In this document: piece after piece, positions 8,807 to 17,315 of the stretch | How the letters are laid out: each line of letters begins with the position of its first letter | Numbering within the stretch: the stretch's first letter is position 1 | Assembly: GCA_946408345.1 (NCBI GenBank) | Contig: CAMJRR010000007.1 | Coordinates: forward strand, 40,888 to 104,887 | Reading direction: 5' to 3' | DNA length: 64,000 nucleotides | Origin: an uncultured Bacteroidales bacterium | GTDB taxonomy: Bacteria; Bacteroidota; Bacteroidia; Bacteroidales; F082 | Notes under the pieces: generated by a model | Told to the model about the DNA's origin: nothing | Database searches by the model: none | What the model saw: the letters and a program-made list of their open reading frames with translations, nothing else | Position numbers and translations under genes: made by a program

Positions 8807-8890
8807 GCACATTTAGTGTCTTTTGGAGCAAAAAACATTGAAAAAACGCATTTTTTTTCAACTTTTTGTGTTGACAATGAAATAATTTCC

Positions 8891-8898
8891 TACTTTTG
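8891..8898 (+). promoter_or_regulatory. -7 box for the OmpA-like porin gene
   Basis: TACTTTTG with TTTG/TTG candidates for the -33 element at 8865-8873. It gives a 5' leader of about 70 bases, long for this window, as often seen for abundant outer-membrane proteins. Confidence 0.65.
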
Positions 8899-8976
8899 TT
8901 GGCTAATTGGAATAGTATAAAAAGAGAATAATAATAGAATCAACTAATTAAATTACAAACCTAACACAATTACGTT

Positions 8977-10824
8977 ATGAAGAAAAATTTGACAATTTCG
9001 AAGCTCATGATGCTTATCGTCATGGCTATTCTTCCTTTCAGCATGTATGCTCAAGAAGGTAAGAAGAAAAGCAAACCCGTTGAAAAGTACTGGTACATCC
9101 AGGCTGACGGAGGTCTCTCCATCAACCATGGTGACTTGGCCAACTACAACGGTGGTGTTTGGGATGATTTCGACCATTTCAAGAACTTAGCTTTCAAGAA
9201 CTTTACAAAGAATTGGAACGCTCATTTTGGCGTTGGCTATCAGTTTGGTAAAGTTTTCGGAATGAACCTCAAAGGCGGATATGGACTCCTTTCGGGTCAC
9301 AAACACTTAGTTAACAACAAGAATCCTGAATTTGGGAAACAAACTCTTGGCTTCATCAACGGTCCTGCGGGCATTTACACCGACCTCGGCTTTGAAGGAA
9401 CCAGTTACATTGAGGGCGATTTGAACTTGACCTTCAATCTCTTCAACATGTTCAACTATAACCCGAGAAGAGTCATCAACTTGGTGCCTCATATCGGTAT
9501 TGGCGGTATCTATTACAAAGCTGGTGCTGTCAGTCATCTTGACGACAATGACGTTGCTGAAACTCCTGCTTTGCAAAACGAAATGAGCAAACGCCAACTT
9601 GCCTTATCAGTTCCCGCTGGTATGGAAATCACCTTCAACATTGCTCCGAAGTTTGACCTCTTCCTTGACTACACATACAACTTCACCAATACCGACAATC
9701 TTGACCAAGTAAAGAAGCAAAAGTATTCAACAGCCTCTGCCGCTTATGTTGAAGAAAGCCGTGTCATCAACAACATGGATATGTACAGCCAAGTGAATCT
9801 TGGCCTCCGCGTGAAGTTCAACAATCCTTGCGACATCGAAAAGATGGCCCGCGAGTCGAAGAAGATCACCTATCGCGTGAATCCTGACCCGCTGGTTAAA
9901 GGTGATGACGGCAATGTTTGCTTCGACGTCATTGTCACTATCCCCGCTGAATACTTCGAAAAGCAAGCTGTCATGAACCTGAAGCCTTATCTCGCCTACA
10001 ATGGTGGTCAAATCGACATCGATCCTATCACCTTCGTCGGTGAAAAGGTGAAGGGCCAAGGCGACTTCCGCGTCAACTATAAAGAAGGCGGCGAGTTCAC
10101 CAAGCACTATTGCATGCCTTATCAAGAGGAAATGGCCAACTGCGAACTCATGGCTGACCCGATGTTCTACGTCTACGAAGGCACCATCTATCCTACTCAA
10201 GACGAGATCGTGAAGAACGCTTACTTCACCCAAGGTGCTACTGAGAAGCTGGCTGACGGCGTCATCGTGAAAGATGAGTACATTGACCAAGTGGTTTACG
10301 ACACCATCGAAAAGACTCATGCTGTCAAGAAGCTCACCTATTTCTACAACAAAGACAGATACAACATTGCTGATAGAAAGAAACTCAACAAGGAAGCTGA
10401 CGCTGCTTTCAACGACCTGCTGAATGCTGGTGAGAAGGAATTCGAAATCAGAGCTTGGGCTTCACCTGAAGGCGAAGAAGGCCACAACAACGAACTTTCC
10501 AACAACCGTAACAACGCCGCTGAAAAGCAGATGAAGAAACTTGCCAAGAAGGCTGAAATCACCATCAACGGTCAAGGCTATGGTGAGGACTGGAACCTCT
10601 TCACTGAACTCGTCCAGAACTCCAACCTGAAGGACAAGGATGCCATCATCAACAACATCAACAACTCCAGCAACAAGCAGAAGACCATTAAGGAAATGTG
10701 CGCCATCTATCCTCAACTTGAAAAGGATATTCTGCCGCAAATCCGTCGCGCTGAAGTTTTCGTGAACGAGCCTTATAAGGAAGTCGTCACCAGAACCATC
10801 AAAGTGAAAGTGGAAAAGCACTAA
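8977..10824 (+). CDS. OmpA-like outer-membrane barrel protein
   Basis: 615 residues. The signal peptide ends MYA with Gln26 as the likely mature N-terminus. Residues 30-290 are beta-barrel-like (aromatic-ended strands, HFGVGYQFGKVFGMNLKGGY, FLDYTYNFTNTDN). The middle is a beta-rich region. The C-terminal 180 residues resemble an OmpA-type peptidoglycan-binding domain (FEIRAWASPEGEEGHNNELS followed by NNRNNAAEKQMKKLAKKA). It should link the outer membrane to the wall and stabilise the envelope. The coding sequence has strong codon bias, with many AAG, CTC and TTC codons, and its own promoter and a strong terminator suggest high expression. Confidence 0.85.
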   Translation: MKKNLTISKLMMLIVMAILPFSMYAQEGKKKSKPVEKYWYIQADGGLSINHGDLANYNGGVWDDFDHFKNLAFKNFTKNWNAHFGVGYQFGKVFGMNLKGGYGLLSGHKHLVNNKNPEFGKQTLGFINGPAGIYTDLGFEGTSYIEGDLNLTFNLFNMFNYNPRRVINLVPHIGIGGIYYKAGAVSHLDDNDVAETPALQNEMSKRQLALSVPAGMEITFNIAPKFDLFLDYTYNFTNTDNLDQVKKQKYSTASAAYVEESRVINNMDMYSQVNLGLRVKFNNPCDIEKMARESKKITYRVNPDPLVKGDDGNVCFDVIVTIPAEYFEKQAVMNLKPYLAYNGGQIDIDPITFVGEKVKGQGDFRVNYKEGGEFTKHYCMPYQEEMANCELMADPMFYVYEGTIYPTQDEIVKNAYFTQGATEKLADGVIVKDEYIDQVVYDTIEKTHAVKKLTYFYNKDRYNIADRKKLNKEADAAFNDLLNAGEKEFEIRAWASPEGEEGHNNELSNNRNNAAEKQMKKLAKKAEITINGQGYGEDWNLFTELVQNSNLKDKDAIINNINNSSNKQKTIKEMCAIYPQLEKDILPQIRRAEVFVNEPYKEVVTRTIKVKVEKH

Positions 10825-10844
10825 TCCATTTCACATGACAACAG

Positions 10845-10872
10845 AAAAGCCGCTCTAACCGAGCGGCTTTTT
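10845..10872 (+). terminator. Intrinsic terminator of the porin gene
   Basis: Perfect 11-bp stem AAAAGCCGCTC / GAGCGGCTTTT with a 5-base loop, followed by a T run. Confidence 0.85.
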
Positions 10873-10895
10873 TTGTTCTCTTTCCCGAAATGCAA

Positions 10896-11537
10896 TCACA
10901 ATGACACCCGATGCAACCCAATGTCATAAGGCCGGTCGATGGCATCAATGATTCGCTGGTAGTCTTTTTCATTAGCTACAAAGTCAAGACGGTTGGTGTC
11001 GAGCAACAAGATTCGCATGTTGTCCTGCTGTTGATGTAGGAAATCAAAATATCCCTGTTGGATGCTTTCCAAATAAGCATCGCTAATCTCTTGCTCATAA
11101 CTGCGCCCACGTTTACGGATATTGGCTTGCAATCGCGACACATCGGAATAAAGATACACCAGCAACTCAGGCTTGGGCATATCCGAGAAAATGATATTGA
11201 AAAAACGGGAAAACAACTGATACTCGTCTTCTTGCAAATTATTACGCGAGAAAATCAAAGACTTGGCGACATAATAATCAGAGATGATAAAATCATGGAA
11301 CAGGTCAAGAGCTCCCAATTTATCCTTTAACTGCTGGAAACGCAAAGCCAAAAAAGTCATTTCCAACTGGAAGGAATACTTCTCTGGTTCCTTGTAGAAT
11401 TTCGGCAGAAACGGATTTTTGTCGCCCTCAAACTCCTCGAGGACCAGTTTTCCGTTGAAGTCGTGGGCAATACGCGAGGCCAAGGTCGTCTTGCCAGCCC
11501 CAATAGTTCCTTCTATTGCTATATAATTGTAATGCAT
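10896..11537 (-). CDS. Deoxynucleoside kinase
   Basis: 213 residues. The P-loop EGTIGAGKTTLA lies at the N-terminus, EEFEGDKNPFLPKFY supplies the catalytic Glu region, and SDYYVAKSLIF and the lid RKRGRSYEQEI are as in deoxyadenosine/deoxyguanosine kinases. It phosphorylates salvaged deoxynucleosides to 5'-monophosphates with ATP. Its ATG overlaps the TAA of the upstream folK gene (TAATG), so the two are coupled, a common arrangement in this phylum. Which base is preferred cannot be read from the sequence. Confidence 0.9.
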   Translation of the reverse strand: MHYNYIAIEGTIGAGKTTLASRIAHDFNGKLVLEEFEGDKNPFLPKFYKEPEKYSFQLEMTFLALRFQQLKDKLGALDLFHDFIISDYYVAKSLIFSRNNLQEDEYQLFSRFFNIIFSDMPKPELLVYLYSDVSRLQANIRKRGRSYEQEISDAYLESIQQGYFDFLHQQQDNMRILLLDTNRLDFVANEKDYQRIIDAIDRPYDIGLHRVSL

Positions 11538-12073
11538 TATTTTACTCTATTCTCTTCTAATAACATCTCTCTAACGATGCAGTCATCTGTACATTGCTCA
11601 AGCAATTCCTTTTGCATCAGTTTGAAAACCGGATGCTTGAAATCTGGAGCTACTTCACAAAGTGGCACCAAAGCAAATCGACGTAGATGCAAACGCGGAT
11701 GAGGGACGATCAGTTTCTCTGTTTGGATGATACGACTGCCATAGTACAAAAGGTCCAAATCGGCCGTACGGGAACTGTATCCTTGAATTTCTGGATGCCT
11801 TACCCGACCCAACTCCATTTCAATACCAAGCAACTGTTGCAGCAAATCCATCGGAGACAATTCCGTTTCCATGACAATGACCCGATTCAAAAACCACTCT
11901 TCTGCCTCGAAGCCCCATGGCTCCGACTCATAGGCAGACGAGATCTTCACCACCTGCCCACACCTATTATTAATTAATTGGCATGCCTGGGCAAAGATAG
12001 CTTCTTTATCGCCCATATTCGATCCAAAGAGCACATAACACTTTTCCACATTCCGCCTATGCCAAGTTTCCAT
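11537..12073 (-). CDS. folK: HPPK, folate biosynthesis pyrophosphokinase
   Basis: 178 residues. 6-hydroxymethyl-dihydropterin pyrophosphokinase transfers pyrophosphate from ATP to the pterin before dihydropteroate synthesis. Family motifs: VLFGSNMGDKEAIF, SSAYESEPWGFEAEEWFLN, GRVRHPEIQGYSSRTADLDL (a variant of the RxxRWGPRxIDLDLL signature in which the catalytic Asp pair DLDL is kept) and VPHPRLHLRRFALVPL. The start is the ATG at 12073 or 12076; the -7 box at 12089-12096 leaves a very short leader. It is the first gene of a two-gene operon with the deoxynucleoside kinase and is divergent from sppA. Confidence 0.93.
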   Translation of the reverse strand: METWHRRNVEKCYVLFGSNMGDKEAIFAQACQLINNRCGQVVKISSAYESEPWGFEAEEWFLNRVIVMETELSPMDLLQQLLGIEMELGRVRHPEIQGYSSRTADLDLLYYGSRIIQTEKLIVPHPRLHLRRFALVPLCEVAPDFKHPVFKLMQKELLEQCTDDCIVREMLLEENRVK

Positions 12074-12088
12074 CATTGAGATTTTCGG

Positions 12089-12096
12089 CAAAGGTA
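12089..12096 (-). promoter_or_regulatory. -7 box for folK
   Basis: TACCTTTG on the minus strand; the leader would be under 10 bases. Confidence 0.55.
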
Positions 12097-12109
12097 AGTT
12101 TTTTTTATG

Positions 12110-12117
12110 TACTTTTG
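12110..12117 (+). promoter_or_regulatory. -7 box for sppA
   Basis: TACTTTTG, 25 bases before the ATG at 12142 and only 13 bases from the divergent folK box. Confidence 0.6.
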
Positions 12118-12141
12118 CGGTCTAAACAAAAACATAACATC

Positions 12142-13929
12142 ATGAAATTCGGTAAAGTTGTTCTTGCCGCTTTTTTAGGCACATTGATTGCATTGGTAAT
12201 CAACTTCTTCATTAAAGTTGGCGTGGTTTCTTCCATGATTTCCAACATGTCAAAAAACATGCAGACTTCCACTACTGTGAAGCCCAATTCCGTGCTTTAC
12301 ATGAAACTCAACTACGACATTCCAGACCGCACGGTCGACAATCCCCTCGGCGCCATTGATTTCCAGTCGATGGAATCGATTGATGCCACAGGTATGAACG
12401 ACATCCTGCGCAACATCGAACATGCCAAGGCCGACCCAAACATCAAGGGTATCTACATGGAACTGAGTAGTATCCCAACCTCCACGGCTACCTTGCAGGA
12501 AATCCGCAACAAACTCATTGAGTTCAAGGAATCGGGGAAATTCATTGTCACTTATGGTGAAAGCTATTCGCAAAGCGCTTATTATATGGCATCCATCGCC
12601 GACAAGATTATCCTCAATCCCGAAGGTGCCCTCGACCTGCACGGCATGGCCTCACAAATCATGTTTTATAAACACCTGTTAGACAAGCTCGATGTTGAGA
12701 TGCAGATTGTCCGCGGTCCCAACAACCGCTTCAAGAGCGCTGTGGAGCCTTATTTCTTGGACAAGATGAGCGAAGCCAACCGCGAGCAGATGGACAAGCT
12801 ATTGGGCACAGTCTGGGGACAAATCCTTCAAGGCATCAGTCAAAGCCGCAACATCAGTGTTGAGCAACTCAATATGATTGCCGACAATTTAGAGACCTCT
12901 TTCGATGCAAACAAAGCCCTCGAATATGGCCTGGTCGACAACCTGTACTACAAAGATCAAGTGTTGGACGAACTGAAAGGCCTGACGGGCAGCAACAAGA
13001 GCATCAACGCCATTGGCAATGCCAATTATGCCAAATCCTATAAAGACAAGAACGTGAGTAAGAACGAGGTTGCCATCATCTATGCCTCGGGACAAATCTT
13101 CGACGGTAAGGGAGATGAAACCACGGCTATCTACTCCGAAAATCTCTCCAAGACCATACGTAAGGCCCGCGAAAACGAAAACGTGAAAGCCGTTGTGCTG
13201 CGCGTCAACTCGCCTGGTGGCAGTGCCGTGGCATCGGCCATCATCGGTCGTGAGCTCGACCTCACCAAGGAAGTAAAGCCCGTCATCGTCTCCATGGGCA
13301 ACTACGCTGCCTCAGGTGGTTACTGGATTTCTGCCAAGGGTGACTATATCTTCGCCGACCCCACCACACTCACGGGTTCCATCGGCGTGTTCGGTACTTT
13401 CCCGAATGCAAAAGGTTTCTTGAACGACAAGGTCGGTCTGACTTTCGATGTGGCCAAGACCAACGAAAACGCCGAGTTCCCCAACTTCACCGAACCGCTC
13501 ACCGAGTTCCAATACAGCAAATTGCAAGAAAGTGTAGTTAACACCTATGACCACTTCACCAAACGCGTGGCCGAAGGTCGCGGCTTGACCCAAAGCTATG
13601 TTGATAGCATCGGTCAAGGCCGTGTGTGGGCTGGTGCCGATGCCATTGGTTTAGGTCTTGTCGACCAGTTGGGCGACATGGAAGACGCCATTGCTTACGC
13701 AGTCCAAAAAGCTAACCTCGGCAATGATTACAAGGTAACTGAATGGCCCAAACAGAAGGACTTCTTCACCCGCATGATGGAATCGATGAACAATAGCGGT
13801 TCCGACCAACTTGATGCTGCCATGAAGCAAAGACTTGGTGCTTACTACGATTACTTCAAAGGCTTGGACAACCTGCAAAAGAACACGGGCATCCAAGCGA
13901 GACTGCCTTTTGACATGATTATCGAATAA
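12142..13929 (+). CDS. sppA: Signal peptide peptidase SppA, 67K type
   Basis: 595 residues with an N-terminal membrane anchor (residues 6-30). Two tandem ClpP/crotonase-like S49 domains follow. The first (about 95-270) includes YGESYSQSAYYMASIADKI, which should carry the catalytic Lys (in the family, the Lys follows this tract). The second (about 300-540) has RVNSPGGSAVAS and SMGNYAASGGYWISA with the nucleophilic Ser. It digests cleaved signal peptides in the inner membrane. The length matches the long E. coli-type enzyme. The start at 12142 is set by the promoter; the frame is open back to 12076. A strong hairpin terminator follows. Confidence 0.95.
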   Translation: MKFGKVVLAAFLGTLIALVINFFIKVGVVSSMISNMSKNMQTSTTVKPNSVLYMKLNYDIPDRTVDNPLGAIDFQSMESIDATGMNDILRNIEHAKADPNIKGIYMELSSIPTSTATLQEIRNKLIEFKESGKFIVTYGESYSQSAYYMASIADKIILNPEGALDLHGMASQIMFYKHLLDKLDVEMQIVRGPNNRFKSAVEPYFLDKMSEANREQMDKLLGTVWGQILQGISQSRNISVEQLNMIADNLETSFDANKALEYGLVDNLYYKDQVLDELKGLTGSNKSINAIGNANYAKSYKDKNVSKNEVAIIYASGQIFDGKGDETTAIYSENLSKTIRKARENENVKAVVLRVNSPGGSAVASAIIGRELDLTKEVKPVIVSMGNYAASGGYWISAKGDYIFADPTTLTGSIGVFGTFPNAKGFLNDKVGLTFDVAKTNENAEFPNFTEPLTEFQYSKLQESVVNTYDHFTKRVAEGRGLTQSYVDSIGQGRVWAGADAIGLGLVDQLGDMEDAIAYAVQKANLGNDYKVTEWPKQKDFFTRMMESMNNSGSDQLDAAMKQRLGAYYDYFKGLDNLQKNTGIQARLPFDMIIE

Positions 13930-13949
13930 TCGCTGTAATTTCGACCAAC

Positions 13950-13985
13950 AAAAATGCGGAGCGACATCATGTCGTTCCGCATTTT
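13950..13985. terminator. Hairpin terminator after sppA
   Basis: Stem AAAAATGCGGAGCGAC / GTCGTTCCGCATTTTT with one mismatch and a short loop; A and T tracts make it work in either direction. Confidence 0.85.
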
Positions 13986-14001
13986 TATTGGTATTTTCAT
14001 G

Positions 14002-14049
14002 GTTCACAACTTTGTGGACCACAAAAATGTGGACCACAAGATTGTGAAC
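14002..14049. repeat. 48-bp near-palindromic direct repeat, left copy
   Basis: Begins GTTCACAACTTTGTGG and ends CCACAAGATTGTGAAC. It is identical base for base to 15265-15312. Each copy is itself an inverted repeat: 40 of 48 positions match its own reverse complement, built from outer arms GTTCACAA/TTGTGAAC and two inner TGTGGACCACA boxes. The right arm supplies a TTG that is 20 bases from the -7 box at 14065. Confidence 0.93.
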
Positions 14050-14064
14050 TATCGAAAAAAGATG

Positions 14065-14072
14065 TATCTTTG
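14065..14072 (+). promoter_or_regulatory. -7 box for the AAA ATPase gene
   Basis: TATCTTTG, a perfect consensus 16 bases after the left 48-bp repeat, whose last arm overlaps the -33 position. The repeat could therefore act as an operator. Confidence 0.65.
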
Positions 14073-14096
14073 CAGCGGAATAAAGGATTCGTCATT

Positions 14097-15224
14097 ATGA
14101 AAAAATCATTCATCTATGGTGTAGCTGTTGAAGGCAACAACTTCACAGACCGTGAAAAAGAGACCCGACGCCTCAAGCAAGACTTTGAAAACGGGCAGAA
14201 CATGATACTCATTTCTCCGCGAAGAATGGGCAAGACCTCGCTCGTAAGGAAAGTGCAGACCCTTGTCGACACGAAATCCATTGTGACGGTTTACATGGAC
14301 ATCTACGATTGCCGCAACGAATACGAGTTCTACAACAAATTTGCCGCCTCGCTCATGAAGCAAACCGCAGGCAAGGCAGAAGCCGTCATAAAAAACATCA
14401 AGGAATTTTTAGTTCGTTTGTCACCCACCCTCTCCTTCGGTCCCGACCCCAACAACGAGCTTTCCGTATCCCTTGGCATCACGCCCAAAGACTACTCGCC
14501 GGAAGAAATCCTGCAACTGCCTGAACGCATGGCCGCCAAAATGGGCAAACACATTGTCGTGTGCATTGACGAATTCCAACAAATTGGCGAGTTTCCGGAC
14601 TCGCTGAAGGTCCAAAAGAAAATGCGCGGCATCTGGCAGTTGCAAAACAACGCTTCGTATTGCCTGTTTGGGAGCAAGAAGCATCTGCTCACCAACCTCT
14701 TCCAAAGCAAGAGGATGCCTTTTTACCAATTTGGCGACATCATGTTTCTCCAGCCCATCCCCACAGAAGACTGGATTCCTTTCATCCGCCAGAAGTTTGA
14801 GGAAAAGAAAATGAGCATTTCCGATGCCCTCATTGAAAAGATCTGCTCGACGGTGCAAAACCAATCCTCATACGTGCAGCAACTGGCATGGAACGTCATG
14901 CTCAACACCACAAAAAAGGCGGACGAGGCCACTTTGGAAACGGCCATTGAAGATCTGCTCAACCAAAACTCACTGCTGTTTTTGCAGCAAATCGAGAACC
15001 TGACTGCCTACCAGATGAACTTCCTAAAGGCCGTGGCCAAAGGCGTTCACACGGACTTCACCTCTAAAGAAGTACTATCCACCTATGATTTAGGCTCAAA
15101 ATCCAATGTCTCAAGAATCAAGACCGTGTTGACGCAAAAGGAGCTGATCGAAAAAACACCAAACGGAATCGTGCTTACCGACCCCGTTTTTGAGCTTTGG
15201 TTTACTAAAGAATGGTGCGAATAA
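14097..15224 (+). CDS. AAA ATPase, archaeal-ATPase-like (PF01637-type)
   Basis: 375 residues from the ATG at 14097 (the frame is open back to a TTG at 14070 inside the promoter box). It begins with GNNFTDREKETRRL, then Walker A SPRRMGKTSLVRK (residues 40-52), Walker B VVCIDEFQQIGEF near 155, and a sensor-like region around YCLFGSKKHLL. The last 80 residues look like a winged helix (LTAYQMNFLKAVAKGV, then KSNVSRIKTVLTQKELIEK). Members are STAND-like NTPases, multi-copy in many Bacteroidota, with no agreed function. No nuclease domain is present, unlike the second ATPase at 50146. Bracketed by 48-bp palindromic repeats. Confidence 0.85.
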   Translation: MKKSFIYGVAVEGNNFTDREKETRRLKQDFENGQNMILISPRRMGKTSLVRKVQTLVDTKSIVTVYMDIYDCRNEYEFYNKFAASLMKQTAGKAEAVIKNIKEFLVRLSPTLSFGPDPNNELSVSLGITPKDYSPEEILQLPERMAAKMGKHIVVCIDEFQQIGEFPDSLKVQKKMRGIWQLQNNASYCLFGSKKHLLTNLFQSKRMPFYQFGDIMFLQPIPTEDWIPFIRQKFEEKKMSISDALIEKICSTVQNQSSYVQQLAWNVMLNTTKKADEATLETAIEDLLNQNSLLFLQQIENLTAYQMNFLKAVAKGVHTDFTSKEVLSTYDLGSKSNVSRIKTVLTQKELIEKTPNGIVLTDPVFELWFTKEWCE

Positions 15225-15264
15225 TCTATTGATTTTCAAACCAATTACAAACAATATACTAAAA

Positions 15265-15312
15265 GTTCACAACTTTGTGGACCACAAAAATGTGGACCAC
15301 AAGATTGTGAAC
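15265..15312. repeat. 48-bp near-palindromic direct repeat, right copy
   Basis: Exact copy of 14002-14049, 40 bases after the ATPase stop and 5 bases from the stop of the convergent ABC-F gene, where it may serve as a terminator-like hairpin. Confidence 0.93.
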
Positions 15313-15317
15313 CGAAA

Positions 15318-17270
15318 TCATTTCTCATATTCCGCCATCACCTCGTCACGTTCCATCTGCTTCTCGCCCCAGTCGTCCATGAGGTTTTGGAGTTGCTCTT
15401 TCTTTTGGCCGTAAGCCCAATACCAGTCGTTATCAATCTTGATGTCGGGATGTTGGTCAGGGTTGGCCATAATAGTGTCTTGGTCGGCTAACTCGGCTTC
15501 CAATTTGCCGATGGCTTCTTCGAGGCGTTGAATCTCTTTATCGACTTTGCGCAACTTGGCATCAATCTGCTTCTTGCGCTCGTAGTTGATCTTATTCTGT
15601 GACTGTGGTACGACTTCTTGGACTTTGGTTTGTTTGGCAGCAATCTCCAACTCCTTCAAGTGGCTGAGATTCTTTTGCTCCAAGAAGTCGTAAATGTCGC
15701 CGATGTATTCCTTGATGTTGGGCTTGCGGAACTCGTAGACCTTGTTGGTCAGGCCTTGCAGGAAATCACGGTCGTGGGAGACGATGATTAATGTGCCGTC
15801 GTATTGGATTAAGGCATTCTTCAGGATGTCCTTGGAGAGCATGTCCAAGTGGTTCGTAGGCTCGTCGAGGACCAACAAATTCGTCGGGAAAAGCAGCATC
15901 TTGGCCAAGGAAAGACGGGCTTTCTCGCCACCAGAGAGCACCTTCACTTTCTTGTCGATGTCGTCGCCACGGAAAAGGAAGGAACCAAGCAAAGCCTTCA
16001 CCTTGAGGCGCATATCGCCAACGGCAATATCATCCAAGGTCTCGAAGACGGTCTTATTCATGTCAAGCATGTCCTGCTGGTTCTGAGCATAGTAGCCAAT
16101 TTTCACTTCATGGCCGAGTTTCACCTCGCCCTCATGGTCGAGCACACCACAGATGATTTTGGAAAGCGTAGATTTGCCTTCGCCGTTGCGCCCGACAAAG
16201 GCAATCTTTTCGCCTCTGGGAATAAGCAAATTCACGTCTTTGAGGATGACTTGGTCGCCGTAGGATTTGCCCACATGGTTGAGCTCCAGCGTCACCTTAC
16301 CGGAATGCGGTGCAGGCGGAAACTTGAAATGGATGGCCGTACTATCGATGTCGTCGATGACGATTTCATCCATTTTTTCGAGCAACTTCACGCGGCTCTG
16401 CACCTGCTTGGCCTTGGTCGCCTTGTAGCGGAACCGCTCAATGAACGCCTCGATGTTCTTGATTTCGCGCTGCTGGTTTTCATAGGCCGAGCGTTGCATG
16501 TCGACACGCTCCTCGCGCAGACCGACATACTCGGAATACGGCACCTTGTAGTCATAGATTTTGCCATTCGAGATTTCCACCGTGCGGATGGTGATGTTGT
16601 CCAAGAAAGCGCGGTCGTGCGAGACCATCAGGATGGCACCGTAATAGGCCTTCAGGAAGCTTTCGAGCCATTGAATGGATTCAATGTCTAAGTGGTTGGT
16701 AGGCTCGTCGAGAAGAAGCAGGTTTGGCTTCTTCAACAGAATCTTGGCCAATTCCACGCGCATCTGCCAGCCATTGCTGAACTCACGCATGGGACGCAGC
16801 ATGTCGTCGTGACCGAAGCCCAAACCGACCAGAATCCTTTCCGCTTCGCCTTCGATACTATTGCCACAGAGTAAGGCCAAACGGTCATTCAAGTTGTTCA
16901 GTTTGACAATCAACTTTTCGTACTGTGGGCTTTCGTAATCGGTGCGGTCGGCCAGTTCCTGCTGTAGGCGCTCCGAATCGCGCTCCAGCTGATGGTATTC
17001 ATCGAAAGCGGAAAGGGCTTCATCCAAAACGGTCTTCGTGCTGTTGACATTCTTTTCCTGAGGTAGATAACCAATGGTAACACCCTGTGGGATGATGACG
17101 TCGCCTTTTGAAGGTTGTTCCAATCCGCAGATGAGTTTCAGCAGCGTGGTTTTGCCTGCACCGTTCTTGCCCACCAAGCCGATGCGGTCCTTCTCGCGAA
17201 TCAAAAAGGAGATGTCGGTGAAGAGGTCCTCACCGGTGAAGTGCATGCTTAGGTTTTGGATTGAAATCAT
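15318..17270 (-). CDS. ABC-F family ATPase
   Basis: 650 residues with two ABC nucleotide-binding domains and no membrane segment. Domain 1 has Walker A GLVGKNGAGKTTLLK, signature FSNGWQMRVELAK and Walker B LLLLDEPTNHLD. Domain 2 has Walker A FVGRNGEGKSTLSK, signature LSGGEKARLSLAK and LLVLDEPTNHLD. Between them is a charged interdomain linker (about 240-310), and a coiled-coil C-terminal extension (about 530-645) resembles the Uup type. ABC-F proteins act on the ribosome, in translation factor or antibiotic-protection roles; the generic sequence does not single out a resistance subtype. A TATCTTTG box precedes it. Confidence 0.92.
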   Translation of the reverse strand: MISIQNLSMHFTGEDLFTDISFLIREKDRIGLVGKNGAGKTTLLKLICGLEQPSKGDVIIPQGVTIGYLPQEKNVNSTKTVLDEALSAFDEYHQLERDSERLQQELADRTDYESPQYEKLIVKLNNLNDRLALLCGNSIEGEAERILVGLGFGHDDMLRPMREFSNGWQMRVELAKILLKKPNLLLLDEPTNHLDIESIQWLESFLKAYYGAILMVSHDRAFLDNITIRTVEISNGKIYDYKVPYSEYVGLREERVDMQRSAYENQQREIKNIEAFIERFRYKATKAKQVQSRVKLLEKMDEIVIDDIDSTAIHFKFPPAPHSGKVTLELNHVGKSYGDQVILKDVNLLIPRGEKIAFVGRNGEGKSTLSKIICGVLDHEGEVKLGHEVKIGYYAQNQQDMLDMNKTVFETLDDIAVGDMRLKVKALLGSFLFRGDDIDKKVKVLSGGEKARLSLAKMLLFPTNLLVLDEPTNHLDMLSKDILKNALIQYDGTLIIVSHDRDFLQGLTNKVYEFRKPNIKEYIGDIYDFLEQKNLSHLKELEIAAKQTKVQEVVPQSQNKINYERKKQIDAKLRKVDKEIQRLEEAIGKLEAELADQDTIMANPDQHPDIKIDNDWYWAYGQKKEQLQNLMDDWGEKQMERDEVMAEYEK

Positions 17271-17289
17271 CGTTTACCGTTTTAGGCGG

Positions 17290-17297
17290 CAAAGATA
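17290..17297 (-). promoter_or_regulatory. -7 box for the ABC-F gene
   Basis: TATCTTTG on the minus strand, 20 bases before the ATG at 17270. Confidence 0.6.
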
Positions 17298-17315
17298 AGG
17301 ATTTTTGAGAATTCC

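Larger units (their letters stand above)
14002..15312 (+). mobile_element. Putative cassette: AAA ATPase between 48-bp repeats
   Basis: A 1,311-bp block comprising repeat, promoter, one ATPase gene, repeat. It sits between the sppA terminator and the 3' end of the convergent ABC-F gene. The downstream copy has no gene to regulate, which argues that the pair marks the ends of a mobilised or recombined unit. No transposase or integrase is inside. Confidence 0.5.

Noticed and set aside
15849..16691. 280-codon plus-strand frame across the ABC-F gene
   Set aside because: Antisense shadow of a gene with intact Walker and signature motifs.
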